DNA of 64,000 nt from IMG/VR virus record IMGVR_UViG_3300017917_001562, positions 1-64,000 of that record, one strand, 5' to 3'. Both the position numbers and the translations under genes were made by a program. Under the pieces are notes generated by a model that did no database searches, was not told the origin of the DNA, and saw nothing but the letters and a program-made list of their open reading frames with translations. This stretch comes from a virus. This document shows, one piece after another, positions 52,709 through 60,275 of this stretch (the stretch's first letter is position 1; every line of letters starts with the position of its first letter).

Positions 52709-53985
52709 TATGCTTTGGCCAATTCCTTGGCTCGTTCATAAATTGCCCAAACACCAAAGGGAGGTTCTGCTTGCTCGTTGCCTTTGATAATGAATACAGT
52801 ATCGCAGTATTCGCTGTCACCCCACTCACCAAAAGGCATACCGTCAGTGAACATGATAAACTTCTTAGGTTGAATATCATTTTCCTTCATGTATTCCCAA
52901 TTAGCCATAAAGTCAGTACCACCACCACCTTGGGGCTCATAGGTAAGAATGTCCTCTAGTGATTCTGAACTGTAAACTTGGTGATTATACACTGCGGTGT
53001 CAAAACTCCACACTTGAATCTTGTACTCGTCATAGGCTTCCATAATGCCTTTGATCTCAGCCATAAAAGCCTTGATGTCTTCCTCGCCAATAGAACCCGA
53101 AGTGTCAATGGCAATACAAACATCAATCTGTTGACCCGGGATCATACCAGGCATAACAGCATCCAAGTGCCAGCTACGGCGTGAAGGGCGCAACCAAGTA
53201 AAGTCGTTTTTAACGGTGCTTTGGATTTGTTGTTCCAACAGCTCACGCCAGTTAACTACAGGCCTAGTCAAGTCTTTGATCAGACGCTTAACACCTGACG
53301 GCAAATTGCTGGCGCCTGTGGCCTGTGCGGCCTGTAGCAGTGCTTCGCGGATTTCGTCTTTGATGGCCTGTCGTTCTTCTTTGCTGAGACGGGGACGACC
53401 TTTGCCTTCTTTCTCGTCACCATCTTCGTCGCTACTGCCGTTGTCACCATCACCGTCCAAGTGCTCGTCTAACAGTTGATCCATCAAATCGCTGATGTCA
53501 ATTTTTTCTGCATTTTCATAAAGGTCGTCGTAGACTTCTTCAGCACTCCAACCTTTGTATTTGACATCATACAGGCAAGGGGTAATTTTGTCACCAATCC
53601 GTTGCTCAATCAAATCACTGTTAACACAATAGTCAGCGGCACAATTAAACAAACGGCGATCGCGGTCGCCATTACGACCCATATGGTCATAGACATTGTG
53701 CAGAACTTCGTGGCCAAACAAGAACTCAAGTTCTTTGGGTTTCAGTTTATTAACGAACTCAGTGTTGTAATAAAATTTACGACCATCGGTTGCAGCAGTA
53801 CCAAGCCAACTGTCTGCATTAACCAATTGCAGTCTGGTAGCAAGGTTACCAAAGAATGGTGCCTTAAGCAAGAGACCGATACGAGCAGTAGTCAATTTTT
53901 CACGCACTGCACGATCCAAAGCAGGATCGGTATTGTCAGTGAGACGACCTGCGATGTCTTTTTGTTTACTGTCTGATGTAGCCAT
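52708..53985 (-). CDS. VWA-domain putative metallopeptidase (DUF2201-like)
   Basis: A 425-residue protein. HEVLH at residues 92-96 is an HExxH zinc motif in a DUF2201-type N-terminal domain; an acidic low-complexity linker (DGDGDNGSSDEDGDEKEGKG) occupies about 178-198; the VWA domain starts VCIAIDTSGSIG, with the MIDAS D-T-S-G-S at 294-298. Such proteins pair with MoxR ATPases, here encoded just upstream at 54410. Together they may remodel or cleave a target. Starts after an AGGAGCAG ribosome site behind a near-consensus promoter. Confidence 0.85.
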   Translation of the reverse strand: MATSDSKQKDIAGRLTDNTDPALDRAVREKLTTARIGLLLKAPFFGNLATRLQLVNADSWLGTAATDGRKFYYNTEFVNKLKPKELEFLFGHEVLHNVYDHMGRNGDRDRRLFNCAADYCVNSDLIEQRIGDKITPCLYDVKYKGWSAEEVYDDLYENAEKIDISDLMDQLLDEHLDGDGDNGSSDEDGDEKEGKGRPRLSKEERQAIKDEIREALLQAAQATGASNLPSGVKRLIKDLTRPVVNWRELLEQQIQSTVKNDFTWLRPSRRSWHLDAVMPGMIPGQQIDVCIAIDTSGSIGEEDIKAFMAEIKGIMEAYDEYKIQVWSFDTAVYNHQVYSSESLEDILTYEPQGGGGTDFMANWEYMKENDIQPKKFIMFTDGMPFGEWGDSEYCDTVFIIKGNEQAEPPFGVWAIYERAKELAKA

Positions 53986-54010
53986 TTATCTGCTCCTTGT
54001 TAATGTATAT

Positions 54011-54039
54011 ATTATAACACACTTGCGAATTTTTGTCAT
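54011..54039 (-). promoter_or_regulatory. Sigma70-like promoter before VWA gene and array
   Basis: On the minus strand ATGACA (54034-54039) and TATAAT (54011-54016) are 17 bases apart; the -35 differs from TTGACA in one base. The spacer contains AATTCGCAA, shared in part with the MoxR promoter. It sits in the gap before the VWA gene and may drive the whole array. Confidence 0.75.
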
Positions 54040-54052
54040 TAATACCAAAGTA

Positions 54053-54346
54053 TTACAACCATTTAAGTGTAAACAGTTCTAGTTCTTGATTTGTTTTAAG
54101 ATAAATTAATGGAGTATCGTATTTAATATCCTCTAATCTATAAGACCAAGATTGGTTCCTAGTAAATTTTGCATGACTTAAATGAAGGTTGAGTTGGACA
54201 CCCATACCCCATATTTCATTGCACCAATGACACCATTCTACAAATTTAGGAATTCTAGAGTCAAAGGGTTCGTGCAGTTCAATCCTGTATGCAAAATGCC
54301 CATATCCTCCATGACGGCGATCTAATTTTACAACCTTGGCGGGCAT
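54053..54346 (-). CDS. LRW-family small protein between MoxR and VWA genes (ends LKWL)
   Basis: A 97-residue protein: KFVEWCHWCNEIWGMGVQLNLHLSHAKF with the E-W-C segment, and LIYLKTNQELELFTLKWL at the end. It is a clear relative of the array members but stands alone, followed by a promoter, not by a coupled gene, and uses K-W without a downstream ribosome site. Its place between MoxR and VWA genes hints at a link to that pair. Confidence 0.65.
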   Translation of the reverse strand: MPAKVVKLDRRHGGYGHFAYRIELHEPFDSRIPKFVEWCHWCNEIWGMGVQLNLHLSHAKFTRNQSWSYRLEDIKYDTPLIYLKTNQELELFTLKWL

Positions 54347-54365
54347 GATTGTTACTAGTAATTGG

Positions 54366-54409
54366 GGACTTACGGGAGAAAGGAGTTGGAAAGCCCTGCC
54401 CCGTAGTCC
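54366..54409 (-). terminator. Imperfect hairpin just after the MoxR stop
   Basis: GGACTTACGGG (54366-54376, plus strand) pairs with CCCGTAGTCC (54400-54409) with one bulged base. The stem begins two bases past the MoxR stop codon. There is no U-tract, so it is either an attenuating or RNA-protecting structure, or a weak terminator, between MoxR and the LKWL gene. Confidence 0.4.
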
Positions 54410-55519
54410 TTACTTGCTGTTGGCGGCTACAATGTATTTGCCAAATCGCTTATGGAACTCGTCGAAATGTTTCAACTTGCCAGGAATGAAAGGCAGATTG
54501 TAGGTAGTCAGTGCAACACGAGCACCCATAACAGTCAATTCGGTAGTGAAATTGTCCATCATGTAACGGAAGAAGAAATCTGCCATACTGTTAAATTTCT
54601 CGTCAGGCTTGCCGTTATTTTTTAGCACATGATCCTGAAGTTCATAGCAGAGGTTCACAGTTAGTGAGTACATGGCTGAAATTTCTTTGACCTTAAGATC
54701 AGTGACTTTGCCGTCAAGAATGTCAATAGGCTTAGGCAACTGACCTGCAACCTTGCGGTGCGCCATAAACTTAACTGCAACACCTTCGCCCACAGCACCT
54801 GAAATCAAGTCAGTAAGTTCGCTGTCAGTGCAGTCATTGTCCTCCAACAGTTCACTGACAAAAGTCCACGAACGAGGAGTAGCGAACGCACGGCTTGAAC
54901 TACGGGGGTCAAAGTCGTAAAGGTCTTGTTTAGCAAAACCAATATAACCAATCACATCTGAACTGATGCGGTTAATGGTAGCCCATTGCTCCCACGATTC
55001 GTGATCAACTCGCATCTCCAAGTGAACGAAGCGGTTAGCCAACGGAGCAGGCATACGATAAGTAACGCCTTTATCAGTTTCACGGTTACCTGCGGCAATC
55101 ACAACCACATTGTCAGGCAGTGTATACTTGCCAATACGGCGGTTCAAAACCAGCTGATAAGCTGCGGCCTGGATGCTGGGTGCAGCACTGTTCATTTCAT
55201 CAAGGAACAAAACAACCACAGGATACTGTTTGGCCAGTTCTTCACTGGGCAAGTCGATTGGGGGAGCCCAATCCATCAAACCATTGTCTTTGTTGTAATA
55301 AGGAATACCACGCAGGTCAGTGGGTTCCATCTGTGCCAAACGAAGGTCAATCATAAGACCGCCCATTTCTTCAGCAATACTAGCAACCAGTTCGGACTTG
55401 CCGATGCCTGGAGGACCCCACAGGAACAGGGGTCGTTTTTTCTTAAAACACTTGGTAATGGCACGACGAGCGGTCAGTGCGGTTACAGTGCGATTTTCAG
55501 TAATTGAGTCTTTCGACAT
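54410..55519 (-). CDS. MoxR-type AAA+ ATPase
   Basis: A 369-residue ATPase: Walker A GPPGIGKS at residues 35-42, Walker B VVLFLDEMNSA near 100, the sensor GNRET near 145, and RFVHLEM with the arginine finger near 160. MoxR ATPases act as chaperones with VWA proteins, matching the metallopeptidase-VWA gene downstream. Start follows AAAGGAGAA. Substrate unknown. Confidence 0.85.
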   Translation of the reverse strand: MSKDSITENRTVTALTARRAITKCFKKKRPLFLWGPPGIGKSELVASIAEEMGGLMIDLRLAQMEPTDLRGIPYYNKDNGLMDWAPPIDLPSEELAKQYPVVVLFLDEMNSAAPSIQAAAYQLVLNRRIGKYTLPDNVVVIAAGNRETDKGVTYRMPAPLANRFVHLEMRVDHESWEQWATINRISSDVIGYIGFAKQDLYDFDPRSSSRAFATPRSWTFVSELLEDNDCTDSELTDLISGAVGEGVAVKFMAHRKVAGQLPKPIDILDGKVTDLKVKEISAMYSLTVNLCYELQDHVLKNNGKPDEKFNSMADFFFRYMMDNFTTELTVMGARVALTTYNLPFIPGKLKHFDEFHKRFGKYIVAANSK

Positions 55520-55546
55520 CGTCTTCTCCTTTGCTTTAAAAAGTAT

Positions 55547-55575
55547 ATTATACCTAATCTGCGAATTATTGTCTG
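55547..55575 (-). promoter_or_regulatory. Sigma70-like promoter before MoxR gene
   Basis: CAGACA (55570-55575) and TATAAT (55547-55552), 17 bases apart on the minus strand. The spacer has AATTCGCA as in the VWA promoter. The -35 matches four of six. Placed just after the stop of the upstream gene. Confidence 0.65.
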
Positions 55576-55581
55576 TAGTTA

Positions 55582-55854
55582 TTATACCACAGTCAACATA
55601 TTAGCAGGAACTCGCCACAGACCTGCCACAGTGCGAACAGTGACATATTTCTGTGCAATTTTGACCACTGTACCAGTGTAATCACGGCCTTGTTTGGAAT
55701 TGTGAAAGTTAACATTGTCGCCCAACATCAAACTGGCTTTGGTTCGCTTGGTCAGCTGAGCCCTAGCATATTTTAAAGCTTCTGTAATTTTACTAAGGTC
55801 TTCGTTGGTAAAATTACCGGCCACCAATTCACGGACGATATCGTTTGTGTTCAT
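55582..55854 (-). CDS. Conserved phage protein, SH3/KOW-like C-terminus
   Basis: A 90-residue protein. The N-terminal half is helical (DIVRELVAGNFTNEDLSKITEALKYARAQL); the second half, MLGDNVNFHNSKQGRDYTGTVVKIAQKYVTVRTVAGLWRVPANML, reads like a small beta barrel of the KOW/SH3 kind (G-D-x-V...G-x-V-x-x-I). CAGGAG precedes the ATG. Probably binds nucleic acid or protein; function unknown. Confidence 0.6.
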   Translation of the reverse strand: MNTNDIVRELVAGNFTNEDLSKITEALKYARAQLTKRTKASLMLGDNVNFHNSKQGRDYTGTVVKIAQKYVTVRTVAGLWRVPANMLTVV

Positions 55855-55890
55855 GTTAGTTCAACTCCTGTTTTGTTACTGTATGCCATT

Positions 55891-55919
55891 ATTATAGCAA
55901 AATTGGGAATTTCGGACAA
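55891..55919 (-). promoter_or_regulatory. Sigma70-like promoter with GAAATTCC spacer
   Basis: TTGTCC (55914-55919) and TATAAT (55891-55896), 17 bases apart. The spacer GAAATTCCC...TTTTGC and flank ATGGCAT are nearly identical to the promoter at 56585-56613. It leads the 90-residue gene. Confidence 0.65.
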
Positions 55920-55933
55920 GTACTACTTGAGTA

Positions 55934-56359
55934 TTACTTTTCTAGGGCGTAGGGTTTGTCCCAACGGCCAATGTTGACATCAATATACCAACCCACATCA
56001 AAATAGTCAGTCATTGCATCGCTATTGTCGTGATTGCCGTTATTCATTGCAGGAATAACTTCCTTCAAAAAGTTAAGGGCCCGGCCACTGAAATGCTCTT
56101 TGTACCAATAAGGATTAACATCCAGGCTACGGTTCTTGCGGATGTAGTCAATTTGATCTTGACCCATCTTTTTACCAGACAGACCATTGGTGTCAGTTTC
56201 AATGAAATTTTCAATGAAGTCAATGCGACCCTGCTTGATGTTCAGAACCAAGGTGCTGTGATTGCGAACTGCAATACTGGCCTTGACACCATACTTCTTG
56301 CAGATTGCTTTGATGGCAGGTGCCAGCATAGCCTTCTTTTCTTGCGACATATAAGCCAT
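55934..56359 (-). CDS. Conserved phage protein (141 aa)
   Basis: A 141-residue protein, MAYMSQEKKAMLAPAIKAICKKYGVKASIAVRNHSTLVLNIKQG..., then WYIDVNIGRWDKPYALEK. Homologues with the MSQEKKAxLAPAIKAVCKKYGVKxSxxVRNHSTLVLNI pattern are widespread in phages and mobile elements; function not known to me. AGGAG lies eight bases before the ATG at 56359, which settles the start. Confidence 0.65.
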   Translation of the reverse strand: MAYMSQEKKAMLAPAIKAICKKYGVKASIAVRNHSTLVLNIKQGRIDFIENFIETDTNGLSGKKMGQDQIDYIRKNRSLDVNPYWYKEHFSGRALNFLKEVIPAMNNGNHDNSDAMTDYFDVGWYIDVNIGRWDKPYALEK

Positions 56360-56372
56360 TTTTATCTCCTAA

Positions 56373-56552
56373 TTAAACAGCAAGCGCGAACAGTTTCGCC
56401 ATATTAGAAAACACCACACGATAAGCACGGACTTCACGATCCGTCAAGTCTTCTATGCTGTCTTGCATTTCTTCAAGAGTTTCCAGCAGGCCCGGAAGAG
56501 CCCAGTTTTGCTGATAATCTTGGACAATTTCCATGGCTTGTTCAAAGTTCAT
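56373..56552 (-). CDS. Small conserved-looking protein (59 aa)
   Basis: A 59-codon frame: MNFEQAMEIVQDYQQNWALP and a helical continuation LLETLEEMQDSIEDLTDREVRAYRVV, ending LFALAV. CAGGAG precedes the ATG at 56552, 13 bases separate its stop from the next start and a promoter lies upstream, so it is likely real. Helical acidic protein; function unknown. Confidence 0.7.
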   Translation of the reverse strand: MNFEQAMEIVQDYQQNWALPGLLETLEEMQDSIEDLTDREVRAYRVVFSNMAKLFALAV

Positions 56553-56584
56553 TTCAAACTCCTGTTTTGTTAACCTATGCCATA

Positions 56585-56613
56585 ATTATAGCAAATTCAG
56601 GAATTTCGAGCAA
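56585..56613 (-). promoter_or_regulatory. Sigma70-like promoter with GAAATTCC spacer
   Basis: TTGCTC (56608-56613) and TATAAT (56585-56590), 17 bases apart on the minus strand. GAAATTCCTG...TTTGC in the spacer and ATGGCAT after the -10 match the promoter at 55891. Drives the 59-residue gene. Confidence 0.65.
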
Positions 56614-56629
56614 CCAAAAAAATGTATAC

Positions 56630-57001
56630 TTAGGTATTACTTTCTAAGTTGTCTAAGTAAGTGGCAAGGTCTCCGCCCATTAATTGCAACCAACTAGCAT
56701 CCTGCTCATCTAAGACAATAAATTTTGCAGTACGGCTCCAATAGTAATATGGACCAGGAAACAATCTTTCAAGTTGCAGTAAGTTCTTGTTGGTCAAGGG
56801 CTTGGGCAATTCAAAAGAGAAAATTTCTAATTTTAATTCTTTGACTACAAACTGATAACCAGTCATGCTTAATCTAATGCTGGCATCGTCAGTATGGTTG
56901 TGCCACATAAATTTCAAATCAGCTGTGGGCCTGCCAACTTGATGTGCAAATATTTTTGTAAGTTGGCTTTGTGTAAATCGCTTAAGGGAAGATTTGATCA
57001 C
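56630..57001 (-). CDS. Conserved phage protein (123 aa)
   Basis: A 123-residue protein ending in PYYYWSRTAKFIVLDEQDASWLQLMGGDLATYLDNL, a pattern I know from T4-like cyanophage small proteins of unknown function. The F-I-V-x-D-E-Q-D-A-x-W-L-x-L portion recalls the array motif, but a 20-residue extension follows. It overlaps the upstream gene by 20 bases. Confidence 0.6.
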   Translation of the reverse strand: MIKSSLKRFTQSQLTKIFAHQVGRPTADLKFMWHNHTDDASIRLSMTGYQFVVKELKLEIFSFELPKPLTNKNLLQLERLFPGPYYYWSRTAKFIVLDEQDASWLQLMGGDLATYLDNLESNT

Positions 57002-57269
57002 CGCTTTTCAACAGTACTACAGTGAACTTGTCGGTCTTGAACAGTGTGTTTAACTTTTTGCAAAGATTAATAGCATGTCCTGGATTGCTGAAACTGGTCT
57101 TTTTATATTTAGGTCCAGGATAGTTGACCAACATATTGTGGCTTTTTAAATTGATTGGTTGATTATCGTAGAACACTGCCCAGATGCCTTCACTGCTGAG
57201 AATCTGTTCTGTTTTGTAAGTCTGTTTGTCGACATAATCGATTAAGACTGTGGGCTTGGGTCTACTCAT
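56982..57269 (-). CDS. Conserved phage protein (95 aa)
   Basis: A 95-residue protein: KPTVLIDYVDKQTYKTEQILSSEGIWAVFYDNQPINL and YPGPKYKKTSFSNPGHAINLCKKLNTLFKTDKFTVVLL. No known function, but the pattern (IYAVFYQGKPINLR..; FSNPGHAxNLAxRLN) is common in phages. Preceded by ATAAATATACAGT, a late-type motif. Confidence 0.6.
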   Translation of the reverse strand: MSRPKPTVLIDYVDKQTYKTEQILSSEGIWAVFYDNQPINLKSHNMLVNYPGPKYKKTSFSNPGHAINLCKKLNTLFKTDKFTVVLLKSGDQIFP

Positions 57270-57288
57270 AATATTTGATCTTACTGTA

Positions 57289-57295
57289 TATTTAT
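57289..57295 (-). promoter_or_regulatory. Candidate late promoter (ATAAATA)
   Basis: Minus-strand ATAAATA, about 20 bases before the ATG at 57269, in a 42-base gap. The following ACAGT resembles the motif at 19150. No -35 box is seen. Tentative. Confidence 0.4.
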
Positions 57296-57311
57296 GCCTT
57301 AATATACGCAG

Positions 57312-57533
57312 TTAAAAAGTACCACCATCCATGTTTACAGTAACATCACTACTTTGACCAGTGGTGGATAATTTCCTAGTCAAAACTGCACAAAAATTAA
57401 GTATTTCAAACAATTCTGCTTGAATATCTCGTGCTTCTTGAGCCGAAAGGATCAGTTGTTTACTGTTGCTTTGATTCATGACTTTTACTTTGTCATTGAA
57501 CATTTTTAAGTGCAGACTAAGATTATTCTCCAT
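57312..57533 (-). CDS. Small phage protein (73 aa)
   Basis: A 73-residue protein from ATG 57533 (MENNLSLHLKMFNDKVKVMNQ), overlapping the upstream gene by 11 bases. SKQLILSAQEARDIQAELFEILNFCAVL is helical, then a T/S/D-rich tail. Looks like a small coiled-coil structural or assembly factor; no family named. Confidence 0.55.
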   Translation of the reverse strand: MENNLSLHLKMFNDKVKVMNQSNSKQLILSAQEARDIQAELFEILNFCAVLTRKLSTTGQSSDVTVNMDGGTF

Positions 57534-57999
57534 TTGCTGCCTTAAGTGCTTCACTCATTTCTTCTTTGGTCATAAAAGGACCTTGAAATGGATATCTGTT
57601 TAATGTGATTAATTTTGGGCAAAAACTTTTGACCCAACCATTGTTGAATTTAATTATGTAATGGCCAGCACAATAATAGCTTTTGCTTTTACTGGTCTTA
57701 GTATAAACACCAAACTGATGTTTAACATCCCATAGAATATTCCAAGGCTTATTGGTTACTGGATATCCATATACTAAATGTTCAGGCGCCGGCTTAGTTT
57801 TGGCTTTTGAATCTTTGTCAAAAGTAATATTGTATTCTTTAGACAATAACTTAATTGTTGGAAATTTAGTTCTGCTGTTAGTGTCTGCGTAGACAAACCC
57901 CCCATTGTCTACAGCTTGGATCGTAGCAACTTGATTGCCATGATCTTCTACTACCCAGAATTTATTCTTTAGAATCGGTTTGGCTATCAGTTCCGTCAT
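57523..57999 (-). CDS. Conserved T4-like phage protein (158 aa)
   Basis: A 158-residue protein from ATG 57999 (MTELIAKPILKNKFWVVEDHG). KFPTIKLLSKEYNITFD, VYGYPVTNKPWNILWDVKHQFGVYTKTSKSKSYYCAGHYIIKF and FCPKLITLNRYPFQGPF are strongly conserved in cyanophage relatives, without assigned function. The longer in-frame extension is a shadow over the 64-residue gene. Confidence 0.7.
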   Translation of the reverse strand: MTELIAKPILKNKFWVVEDHGNQVATIQAVDNGGFVYADTNSRTKFPTIKLLSKEYNITFDKDSKAKTKPAPEHLVYGYPVTNKPWNILWDVKHQFGVYTKTSKSKSYYCAGHYIIKFNNGWVKSFCPKLITLNRYPFQGPFMTKEEMSEALKAANGE

Positions 58000-58156
58000 T
58001 GTTTTTTTGACCTTTCGTATATTGCTCATTGAGCCACTCGTGATACCGTTCGTAGTATTCTGCAGCATCATACATTGGCATTTGTTTATACCACTCAAAA
58101 TATTCATCGCAGTGGCTTTGCCACATTTCATATAACCAGTGTTGAAATTTTAACAT
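57962..58156 (-). CDS. Small conserved phage protein (64 aa)
   Basis: A 64-residue protein: MLKFQHWLYEMWQSHCDEYFEWYKQMPMYDAAEYYERYHEWLNEQY, rich in W, Y and E, then a charged tail. This W-L-x-E-M-W-x-x-H start is common in small T4-like phage proteins. It overlaps the start of the 158-residue gene. Function unknown. Confidence 0.6.
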   Translation of the reverse strand: MLKFQHWLYEMWQSHCDEYFEWYKQMPMYDAAEYYERYHEWLNEQYTKGQKNNDGTDSQTDSKE

Positions 58157-58166
58157 AATAATTCTG

Positions 58167-58409
58167 TTATTCGTTTTGTAAACTTAATTTTTCCCACATA
58201 AGTTCTTTATCATAGACATACGCCACAGGTTTTAGCCAACCTTGGTTAATGCATTCAGCAATAATTTCTTTGTAGTTACTAGGACACCCAGATGAAATTT
58301 CAAACCCTGCTCGGGGAGTTATGGTATATCCATTGGTAATCATAAAGTCGTCGTCGCGATGACGAACTGTACGAATACAAGCAGTGAATTTTTCGTTATT
58401 AATAAACAT
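58167..58409 (-). CDS. Small conserved phage protein (80 aa)
   Basis: An 80-residue protein with DDFMITNGYTITPRAGFEISSGCPSNYKEIIAECINQGWLKPVAYV. The pattern is seen repeatedly in T4-like phages beside the 5'-exonuclease gene. No motif gives a function. Overlaps its upstream neighbour by 11 bases. Confidence 0.6.
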   Translation of the reverse strand: MFINNEKFTACIRTVRHRDDDFMITNGYTITPRAGFEISSGCPSNYKEIIAECINQGWLKPVAYVYDKELMWEKLSLQNE

Positions 58410-58632
58410 CGAATTTTTGTTTAATTTGTTTTACAATTCGCTCTTTGACACCGCGAGCAAAGTCAGCTTGATAAGTAGTCATGACCATGTCTTGCAACTG
58501 TGCATTTTCAACAAGGCCTATACAGTATTTAACAATCTCTCGTGCAAAATGTTCTTGCTGTTCGGGATTGATGCCAGGATAATGGCTTCCGCCTGCTTGT
58601 AATTGAAATTCTTTAAGTAGTTCTTTGTTCAT
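58399..58632 (-). CDS. Small conserved phage protein (77 aa)
   Basis: A 77-residue protein: MNKELLKEFQLQAGGSHYPGINPEQQEHFAREIVKYCIGLVENAQ, then a helical basic end. F-A-R-E-I-V-x-x-C-I-x-x-V is a pattern recurrent in phage small proteins. It follows the exonuclease gene by three bases. Function unknown. Confidence 0.6.
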   Translation of the reverse strand: MNKELLKEFQLQAGGSHYPGINPEQQEHFAREIVKYCIGLVENAQLQDMVMTTYQADFARGVKERIVKQIKQKFDVY

Positions 58633-58635
58633 AGT

Positions 58636-59607
58636 TTAATCCGGATAACTTGCAGATAAAAATTCTGCAAAACTGGTATTGCTTTCGCTTAGTTTAATAA
58701 GGTCGTACTTGCCGCAAAATTTAAGAAACTGTGCGCCAATCATTGGTTTGTTTTTCTGAACAGCATTTTCCTGAATAGTCTCAATGATTTTAAGTTTGAT
58801 ATCGTCAGGCTGTGCAGACAAATCAACTAGTACACGATTACGATTATAATCGTCTAGGACTTTGTGCTCAATATCATTGTGATCGGTCCAACGCTGTAGC
58901 ATTAAATTATTCCAAGCAAAGCCTTTGTTGTCTCTGTCATTGTATGCTTCTAGGAGTTTTGTTTTACGAACGCCAGGATAAGCACTAAACACATTGTCAG
59001 TGGGATCACCACGGATGCATTTTTCAAACAAGATCCATTCTGGGTCGGGGATAGTCTTAGGCTCTTTGGTTTTCTTATCAATTACAGGCCGACCTTTTTT
59101 ATCAAAGATACCTTCAATGGTATGAAGCTCGTCTGCAATGCCATTGTACTGATTAACATTTTCAGCCAACAGTTGATGAAAGTCAGTGTCTGAGCTTACG
59201 ATTGTGTGGTGATCTTCAGGGTGACTTTGAATCCATCCTGCCACCAAGTCATCTGCTTCCAAGCAGTCGTGCCGGAGAACAGTACAATTTGTCTTGTCGA
59301 TGAGATATGTTTTGAGTGCGTCAAAAGTCTCCCAAAATAGTCGATCTTCTTCTTGTTCGGCTTCTGTCTGCGCTGATCTTGCGACTGCACGGTTTTTCTT
59401 GTAGGGTTCATAGTAATCTTTGCGCCACGAACGGCCCTCTAAACAAAATACTACATGGTCTGCTTTTTGATCTCGCCATGCTTTATTAACGCTGCCTAGC
59501 GTAACATGCATGGCAAAACCTAGTCGATCCCAAGTATCGGCTTGACGATGTGCTGCGTGGCGAGCACGGAAGAATGTATTGGCTGTGTCAACAATAAGAT
59601 ATCGCAT
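58636..59607 (-). CDS. RNase H / 5'-3' exonuclease (T4 Rnh type)
   Basis: A 323-residue FEN-family nuclease: MRYLIVDTANTFFRARHAA, VVFCLEGRSWRKDYYEPYKKNR, CLEADDLVAGWIQ with the metal-binding aspartates near residues 118-120, TIVSSDTDFHQLL, and KCIRGDPTDNVFSAYPGVRKTK, the helix-hairpin-helix region. It likely removes RNA primers and trims 5' flaps during phage DNA replication, like T4 Rnh. Preceded by a TTGACT-N17-TATTAT promoter. Confidence 0.85.
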   Translation of the reverse strand: MRYLIVDTANTFFRARHAAHRQADTWDRLGFAMHVTLGSVNKAWRDQKADHVVFCLEGRSWRKDYYEPYKKNRAVARSAQTEAEQEEDRLFWETFDALKTYLIDKTNCTVLRHDCLEADDLVAGWIQSHPEDHHTIVSSDTDFHQLLAENVNQYNGIADELHTIEGIFDKKGRPVIDKKTKEPKTIPDPEWILFEKCIRGDPTDNVFSAYPGVRKTKLLEAYNDRDNKGFAWNNLMLQRWTDHNDIEHKVLDDYNRNRVLVDLSAQPDDIKLKIIETIQENAVQKNKPMIGAQFLKFCGKYDLIKLSESNTSFAEFLSASYPD

Positions 59608-59613
59608 AGGATT

Positions 59614-59642
59614 ATAATAGCATATTATTCATTTGTAGTCAA
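59614..59642 (-). promoter_or_regulatory. Sigma70-like promoter before exonuclease
   Basis: TTGACT (59637-59642) and TATTAT (59614-59619), 17 bases apart on the minus strand; five of six bases match in each box. The -35 lies inside the end of the upstream gene. Confidence 0.65.
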
Positions 59643-60275
59643 TATGCTTTTAACTTTTGGTAAAATGAAATCTGCCCAAGCTAGATGTGCCTCTGCACCA
59701 TAATGATAATATTTTGGATTAGCAGGTTTAAATCCTGCATTTTCCAACCAAAAATAATAGGTAAAATTTTTGTCGTAAGGGTCGATGTAACTTTTACCCC
59801 AATCATATTTAGATTTATTTTGTCTTATTGTATAAAAGAAATGACTATAGCAGTTAAAAAACAAGTGAGGAATATGTTTTATTTTTTGATGAAATTCCCA
59901 AATTTTATCGTGTGCTGTAAATTCATTGAGCCATTGTTGTTCAGGAACACTTTGGTCAATTACCCATTGTTTATACTTGTATTGTAATTCTAAAGGAACA
60001 GTATCATACCCACTAGCAGTAATATTGTAAGCCTCATCGTTCCAATACCAAGTTTCTCGCTCCCAAGTGCTCCACCCAATGATTAGAAAATCTGGTGTGT
60101 TGGATTCTAAATAACTTAAAGTTCTTTGTATAATGCTGTCATTGCTACAGCCTTGAACAGCTGCACACACATATTCATAACCTAATGCATCTGCTATGTG
60201 TTTACCATAGGCAAAATTTGGACCACCGGCATCATGCCCTGCACTGTGGCTGTCACCGTCTACATATAGTTTCAT
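59625..60275 (-). CDS. SGNH-hydrolase-like protein
   Basis: A 216-residue protein: MKLYVDGDSHSAGHDAGG has the G-D-S-H-S block I of SGNH esterases, VQGCSNDSIIQRTL has the S/N region, and PKYYHYGAEAHLAWADFI fits the C-terminal block with histidine (H192 or so). Similar proteins are common in cyanophages. Activity might be removal of acyl groups from glycans; inferred only. ATGA overlap with its downstream neighbour. Confidence 0.7.
   Translation of the reverse strand: MKLYVDGDSHSAGHDAGGPNFAYGKHIADALGYEYVCAAVQGCSNDSIIQRTLSYLESNTPDFLIIGWSTWERETWYWNDEAYNITASGYDTVPLELQYKYKQWVIDQSVPEQQWLNEFTAHDKIWEFHQKIKHIPHLFFNCYSHFFYTIRQNKSKYDWGKSYIDPYDKNFTYYFWLENAGFKPANPKYYHYGAEAHLAWADFILPKVKSILTTNE

Noticed and set aside
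53476-55507. Plus-strand open frames (166 and 173 codons) opposite the VWA and MoxR genes
   Set aside because: They are antisense to strongly conserved proteins, lack ribosome sites and show low-quality protein composition.
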